NCBI GenBank assembly: GCA_033675545.1
Contig: JAWDGP010002436.1
Coordinates: 266,001 to 330,000, forward strand
Reading direction: 5' to 3'
DNA: 64,000 nucleotides
Origin: Elysia crispata
Taxonomy: Eukaryota > Mollusca > Gastropoda > Plakobranchidae
Made by a program: the position numbers and the translations under genes. This document shows, piece by piece, positions 42,065 to 64,000 of the stretch. The notes beneath the pieces are model-generated. The model did not search any database and was not told the origin of the DNA. It was given only the letters and a program-made list of their open reading frames with translations. How positions within the stretch are numbered: position 1 is the first letter of the stretch; every line of letters begins with the position of its first letter.

Positions 42065-42070
42065 AATAAA
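42065..42070 (+). terminator. Gene C: polyadenylation signal AATAAA
   Basis: AATAAA, about 670 nt after the stop. ATTAAA at 41473-41478 would give a much shorter 3' UTR; both may be used. Confidence 0.4.
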
Positions 42071-44165
42071 CTAATGTTACTTTATGCATTTTGTTATTTA
42101 TTTATTTATATTATTGACTGCAGAATCAAACTCTAGAAAAAAATAAAATGAAAATGATATTTGAATGCATTTTGAAATAAAGAGCGAGTTTCAGTTGCAG
42201 ACAGTTCGAGTTGAAACTAATTCTTTTGTTCGCCTTAAATGTACGTTTCTTATATAATCATCATGAAATTAAGCCATGCCCTCATCATGGCCAGCTGTAT
42301 TTTCTTTCTGAATCAATCATCACTCGATCAGAGCAAAACAAATGACTGTCGCCCTATGTCATCTATCAGATTATTGTAAAATGATGCGAACTTTGAGGTC
42401 GATTCATTTTAGCATTATCTCACAGAGCTCAAACTCACTACAGAGCTTACAGAAAAAAGCAAGGCCAATTACATTATTTCACTCCTCTCTCTCTCTCTCT
42501 CTCTCCCTCCCTCTTATACTGTGACCAACTTAGGCATTGGCAACTATAGAAAAGAGATTAAGAACAGATAACGAGCACGCACTGAAATACATAACTGACG
42601 GAGTTGTTAACAGCGCGCAAGCTTTTTTTCAAGAACGGAATTAAGCTACAATTTAATTCAGACTTGATTTAACTATGGAAGGGAGTCGATCTAAGGAGTG
42701 TGAACCATCCACATGACATTGAAGTCTTTATAAACAGAAAATACCAATACACTCGGCTCAACCTTTTTCAGCTCAAGCCGTTTCTCAAAAACAACAATAA
42801 TAATAGTTTTCTTCTTCTTCTTTTTATCATTATTATTATAATGCGTGCTCAAAGCATTTTATAATCAAATGAGCAAGACCAATTATAGGTCAGTCGAATA
42901 TTTAATGAAAAATAAAAGAAAACAAAATAAAACAAACAATGACCAAAAAAACCCCACAAAAAACAACAACAACACCCCCCCCAAAAAAAAAAACAACAAA
43001 AAAAAAAAACAAAAAACAAAAAACAAAGAAAAAGATCACGATATGGCAATCTGGCACCAGCATCAAAATTTTGCAAGATATCAGCAGTGTTGCTGAATAG
43101 GTGTTGTTTCAGCATGTAAAATTTCTAAACATGGTACTTTTCTGCTTACTTCTGGAAGTTATTTGACATTCTAAGACCGAAACAGTAAAACTAAAAGGAG
43201 CGTTGACCAAAAAAATGCGTAGCGTATCTGTGAAACATTGAACATACTTTTTCTGATGACAATCTAAAATACCTTGCAGGTACATACCCTTAGAGACAAT
43301 CATGTCCGCTTTCTTGAAAAACGCGTTGAAACTGATTCCTTTTAACGCTAAAGATAGATGTCTATGGCAACAGAACTTTTTGAAAGAATGATACAGCTGT
43401 TAATGACATGAATTGTGTTGATGTAAGCGTTATAAAATATTTCTATGGGGGAAAAAACTCCACAGAACCATTCGTCCCATGGTCATATTGGTTCCAGTGA
43501 ACCAAGAACAGAACCAGCTTTCATGGGGTACAGTTATGATCTTCAACTCAAGACTGTTTGCAAATTTTTGCAGGTATAGATTTAGAGCTTAAGTTCTTTC
43601 AGTGGTATTTTGTTTGGGGTGAGCTTTTTCTCAAAACTATGTACTACTAAAAACTAAAATGTCTTTTTTTTCTTCATTCAATGATGATAAGTGAATCTTT
43701 CCATTCATTATAGCATTTCCTTTTAGTCATTAAGAAAATGCCTTTACATACAAAATCATTTTAAGAGAGAACTGATAACACTGGGCTGTTTCATTGATTC
43801 TCTCCCCCCTCCCCCCCCCCCCTTTTTCCCAATTTATGAACCTAAAGACATATTTAAGTTAAGTTATGTTCAATACAAAAAATTAAGTTATAAAACAACT
43901 GTGTCAAAAAAAAATATCAAAGCTATCCACCATTTCATAAAATTTTGTAAGCGATTGCAAGGTAAAAATTGACTTACTTTCTTGAAAAAATACAAATCGA
44001 TTCATAATCTTTTTAAATACTCATAAGCATATACGAGTACATATACTGTATTCCCTCCATTAGTAGTGCCATCTCTAATAAACGCCCCCCCCTCCCATCC
44101 AAGCAACACTTAAAAAACACCACTTTCGAGAACAAAAGATTCTTATTAAACTCAAGCTCAAAACA
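42071..44165. other. Intergenic region right of gene C
   Basis: AT-rich, with A-rich tracts at 42905-43025 and a poly-C run at 43801-43822. No gene or RNA feature recognised. Confidence 0.5.
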
Positions 44166-44275
44166 TTTATTAAGCGATAGATCTGATGATAACAACAGAC
44201 AACACATGTAAACAATGAATGACTATGATACTGCAATAAGTGGGGATGTCAAAGTCAGTACTAAGGCGTCTGAGG

Positions 44276-44497
44276 TTAATGTCCTGGACTATTGCAGTCC
44301 TCGTAGTCATCGGACTCGAATGACGCGTCGCTTTCTTCACTTTCCTCACTGATGACAAGTTGGCGGGTGTCAAAAGCAGATGTACTGTTAGCTAGGTTGT
44401 CCTCGGCCAAGCTGGTCTCCAGGGGGGTAAATCCCTCGAAATCACCATCATCGTCCTCGTTGAAGAGGTAGATGAAATTTATAAATGGGCTACTTTG
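44276..44497 (-). CDS. Unrecognised acidic protein, candidate 3'-terminal exon
   Basis: The minus-strand frame, open upstream to a possible acceptor (CCCCTAG at about 44521), encodes an acidic C-terminus with a DFEGFTPLE motif and a Ser/Glu/Asp-rich tail (SEESEESDASFESDDYED) before the stop at 44276-44278. AATAAA on the minus strand (44166-44171) lies 105 nt downstream. The composition is protein-like rather than random and resembles acidic termini of transposase-derived proteins, but I cannot name a family. It may be the last exon of a gene or transposon whose other exons I could not find. The start coordinate inside the exon is arbitrary. Confidence 0.3.
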   Translation of the reverse strand, partial: QSSPFINFIYLFNEDDDGDFEGFTPLETSLAEDNLANSTSAFDTRQLVISEESEESDASFESDDYEDCNSPGH

Positions 44498-44521
44498 CAT
44501 ATCTGCAAGGCCTTGCACCCC

Positions 44522-47510
44522 TAGGGGATCTTATCTTGTAATCATATAGCTTTACAATAAGCATTTGACAAGTATATTCTAAGCTTTTTTCCAGTACAGT
44601 GAATTGCCAAAGTCATGGATTTTCAAAAGTTCTTGTTTTTACAGAAACAGCCATAAGGGAAGCGATTCATATAATCTTTCTGAGAAAGCTTTATTAAAGA
44701 GTTAACTCAAATTCTAAACATGATATAATGAAATTAAATCTATAAATAATCAACGCAGTGCCAAACAAACTGACTCTAAAGGAAAAAAAATAAACAATTT
44801 CTAGATATATTTATCAGCAGAGTTCTTCAAGGCTTTTGATCCCGGAGATTGGCAGAAAACATAAGAGGAATAGAAAACAAAAATTCTAGAAACAAAACTC
44901 CACAAGAATTACAAAGATGATGTTATAAGATGTTTTATTGAGAAGTAAAACAAAGCTGTCATAAAATGCCACATAAATTTCAGTGTAACGAATTTCTCAT
45001 TTCTTCATACAAAAATGCAACTTTTTAGTGTGATATTCACAAAATGAAGGCAATACAGCCATATTTGGACATCAATGTCCGAGTTTCCTAGCAAAACAAC
45101 AGGCTCATAAACCCAGTTGACTGTCCGCATCAACTACATAGAAATAGACAACCCAAAAAAAATTGTCCAACTCCTTCCCTTAAACCCACCTTATCATTTT
45201 CATTCATGGGCAATATCATATATTGAGGATAAATATTACTTACAAATAAGGACCATAAAAAAGGTCAAAGATAGGCTCATGTTCCTATTGAAATAAGTTG
45301 AAGCTTTAAGGATTGCCTGAGGATCTCATAAATGTGACGTTTATATGACAGAACTTGTATAAAGTCCAGTGTTCACTATGTTATAAAGCTTTTTAAAGCT
45401 TTTTTTCAAAGACAATATCAAACCTCCCAGTGGTAAAAGGGCTAAGTTCTATTAAAAAATTTGGGAGATTGTGTGCATGTTAAAAAAATTTAAAACTAAA
45501 TTTGTGTTAGGGAGGACAATCTAGAACAGAGAAGTGAAATCTAATGTAGTGCTTGTACCTCTTTGATATGACAGACCACAGAGGTTCAGCTATTACAATG
45601 TGCAGAGCCATAGATTTTCCCAAGACTTGAGATGAAGCTTTTCAAAATGACATGAGGGTAAACCATAAACCCAAAAAGAAAACAATGAAACCATTTTTGT
45701 TGCTGAAGTTCCTCTCAACAGAAAAAACACTTTAAATGGCTACAACTCAAACAATATATCACACATTATCAGTTTGAAACACTATTAACCCTGTTTAAGT
45801 TAAAGGCCAAGGAATTGCTAATTCAGATAAAGATATAAACAAATTGAAATGAAGGATTCTTCTCAAAAGACTTATTGATAGAGTTTCTTTTCCATTAGTG
45901 TTTAGCAGAACTAGATGTTGTCCTAGATCAACAGTATGCTTACACATAAGCAATCAGTACCTAAAAACTCCAAGAAAGAACATTGCCAACTCTATATAAT
46001 GAGAGTATGATTCCAAAAGTCAACTACAGATGCATCAAAATTTGAGAGAATTAAAAAAAAAAAAAGAAGAGATTTCATGCTGTGAGTCATTCCCTAACTG
46101 ACTCATCAGTTCCTTTCAGGAACAGGCAAATAGCTGACACCTGACTCAACTCTCTGACTGCAGGCACAAAACAAAGCAAAATTGCACTAGACATAAAACA
46201 AGCAAAATAATAAAATAAAATGTATTTATCTGAGAAACTTCCTTCCTTTCAATGGTGATTTCTGAGTAGCTTCAGTTTATAGAACTTTTATCTGACATTG
46301 AATTGATTTTGTTCTGATTATACTATACCAGCTGTCTCAAACTGGTTTTATTGATAGTTAGGAGCCTGAAAAGTCTCAAGATGAGCTGCATCCGTTACAA
46401 CCTGGCAAATTTTCTCACTTTTGTGATTCAATTTCCTTACATTTGCTGCTGGTCTATGTAAGAATAATTTCCAAAGACTTTCATTGTTGTTTATTATCTT
46501 GCTCTGCTTGAGAGAGCCTTGCAAAAATTCTTAGAACACCTTGCAGCTGACAAACTTTATGTTAGGTGTAATTAGCCTTGCCTGAAAATACCACAGAAAT
46601 TTTTCATACAAGGATGCCTTAGATAATCTGTAGAATAAGCCACATCTCTCTGCAGCTCACTCTAAAATGTTTTGAGAGTGACCCCTGTCAAATAAATCTG
46701 AGTCACTTATAAGCTCCTTCTGTTGCTGCCTAAAATTTGCTTAGCTCTGTAAGCACCTAATCTACAAAGTTTTGATGTAAAAGACTCATAAGATACAAGT
46801 CACTTACAAAGCACATAAAGATTTATAATTTGTAAGGCATCCAGGGCAATTCTCACAAAAGTGGCTTTAATTATTTTGAGTTACATCCAATTAAAGATAG
46901 GAATTTGTTATTTGATATTGTATTCAAATTTATTTAAAATTATATATTTAGACATAACATTGCTAATGTTACAAATTTATTTCCCGTTTTTTGAAGAAAA
47001 TTTTCTGTGATACCAAACACTCAATTTGTTGAAATTTCAACTCATGCCCAACTCACCATGGATGCCCTTTAATTGTTGAGTTATCTAAGCCATCAGAGCA
47101 CAATCAGGATAGCTTGGCAGCACAAGGCTAGCCTGTACTTGAATCTAACATTTTATAATGCTATGTTTATTCCACAAGAAAAATGAAAACAAATAATTTT
47201 AACTGCCTCTCTGTAATCTTCATTATACCAAATTAAAAAAAGAAAAGAAAAGGAAAAAAAAAAAAACCAGCCAAGAGAGAAGCAATTCTATAATAGAAAT
47301 AACCATGTCTTTTTTTTTAAAAAAATTGTAAAGACTTTATATGTTATAAATATTACCATAACTGTTTATGTTCAATTATCAATGAAAAGAAAAAAGAAAA
47401 GAGAAAAGTAAAAGAGTCTGAGTTTGTGAAAATAAACCATAAGATACTTGCATAATTTGTATATAGTCATAGGAAAATAAAATGACCTAAAGTCAGCTAC
47501 AGAACTATCA
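44522..47510. other. AT-rich region downstream of eIF2D
   Basis: Part of this may be the eIF2D 3' UTR: the first AATAAA on the minus strand after the stop is at about 47165-47170. I see nothing else gene-like. Confidence 0.4.
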
Positions 47511-63448
<15,938 letters not shown>

Positions 63449-64000
63449 CTGGTAGAGGGCAGGAATAAAAAAAAGTAATAATGGTTGAAATGAATTTTCT
63501 AAATAGCATTCAATTTAAAAGTGTGGCGCTAACTCAAATTCACTGGTAACAAATTCCATTTAAGGTCAAACTGAAAAATAGAAGCAGAACCAAAACAAAC
63601 GACACTAATTCAGAATTCACAGTTTTACTGCAATACTAATAATATTAATTATTTCGGGGCCTTGACTTTGTTATTTCTGAAGGCACTGTTCTTAAAGGGT
63701 CTTGACTTTTTTATTTCTATCACCTTGAGGTTTTAAATGGTGATGAAGGTCTGGATTTATAACACTTTTAAATGGTTACATGTAATCATTTTGTTCAATT
63801 TCTGAGAACTACTAATGATTAAAAGTGGAGAATAAACCAAAACAGTCCCTAAAACTTGTGTGGAACCTTGTCAGTTGAAGCAATATTTCTGTTGTGGTTA
63901 CCTTGGTTAGGACAAAGCTATGGTACTATGATTTGCCTTTGATTAAATTACCAATGATTCAGTATCTTCTGTTACAAATGGATATATAATATAGGGCAGT
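63449..64000. other. eIF2D first intron (partial)
   Basis: AT-rich intron sequence upstream of the first visible eIF2D exon. I looked for the expected initiator exon on the minus strand and did not find it, so it lies beyond the window. Confidence 0.5.

Overview
Eukaryotic genomic DNA from an invertebrate animal, most likely a mollusc (probably a gastropod). The evidence is: genes split by GT-AG introns; very long (GA)n/(CT)n, (ATCT)n and (TAC)n microsatellites and several minisatellites; mariner, hAT-like and LINE remnants; and three secreted Gly/Asp-rich proteins that resemble the molluscan SOD-derived haemolymph proteins (pernin, dominin/cavortin). There is no prokaryotic signal. All exon models were built by hand from splice sites, reading phase and homology remembered from the families. 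No search or transcript data were available.

Layout. 1-1.94 kb: the 3' part of a hAT-like transposase ORF running in from the left edge, with a hairpin-rich tail. 1.94-4.2 kb: a 40-bp minisatellite of about 56 units. 4.18-11.67 kb (minus), 13.3-24.7 kb (plus) and 30.0-42.1 kb (plus): three paralogous genes, here called A, B and C. Each encodes a signal peptide, a short domain with six invariant cysteines, and a Gly/Met/Asp-rich insert, in six coding exons with almost identical phases. A and B are divergent; C follows B in the same direction. Where I can see it, transcription starts at a distant TATA box followed by a very short non-coding exon (clear for C, good for A, weaker for B). 26.1-26.5 kb holds the 3' end of a LINE. 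44.3 kb holds an unrecognised acidic terminal exon (minus). 47.5-63.45 kb (minus) is eIF2D: 15 exons and 574 codons are readable, and only the first about 20 residues lie beyond the right edge. Its introns carry a minisatellite that copies a 5' splice site, a palindromic mariner, a nearly intact mariner inserted in a (TAC)n tract, and a GC-AG intron followed by about 280 bp of (CT)n.

The most interesting content is the A/B/C family. Cysteine order, the G-R-G-L strand and the Gly-Cys motif follow the Cu/Zn superoxide dismutase fold, but every metal-ligand histidine is missing and the active-site loop is replaced by Gly/Met/Tyr/Asp low-complexity sequence. I read it as a tandem cluster of metal-free, SOD-derived secreted structural or calcium-binding proteins. 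The fold assignment is inference; the gene structures and cysteine pattern are read directly from the sequence.
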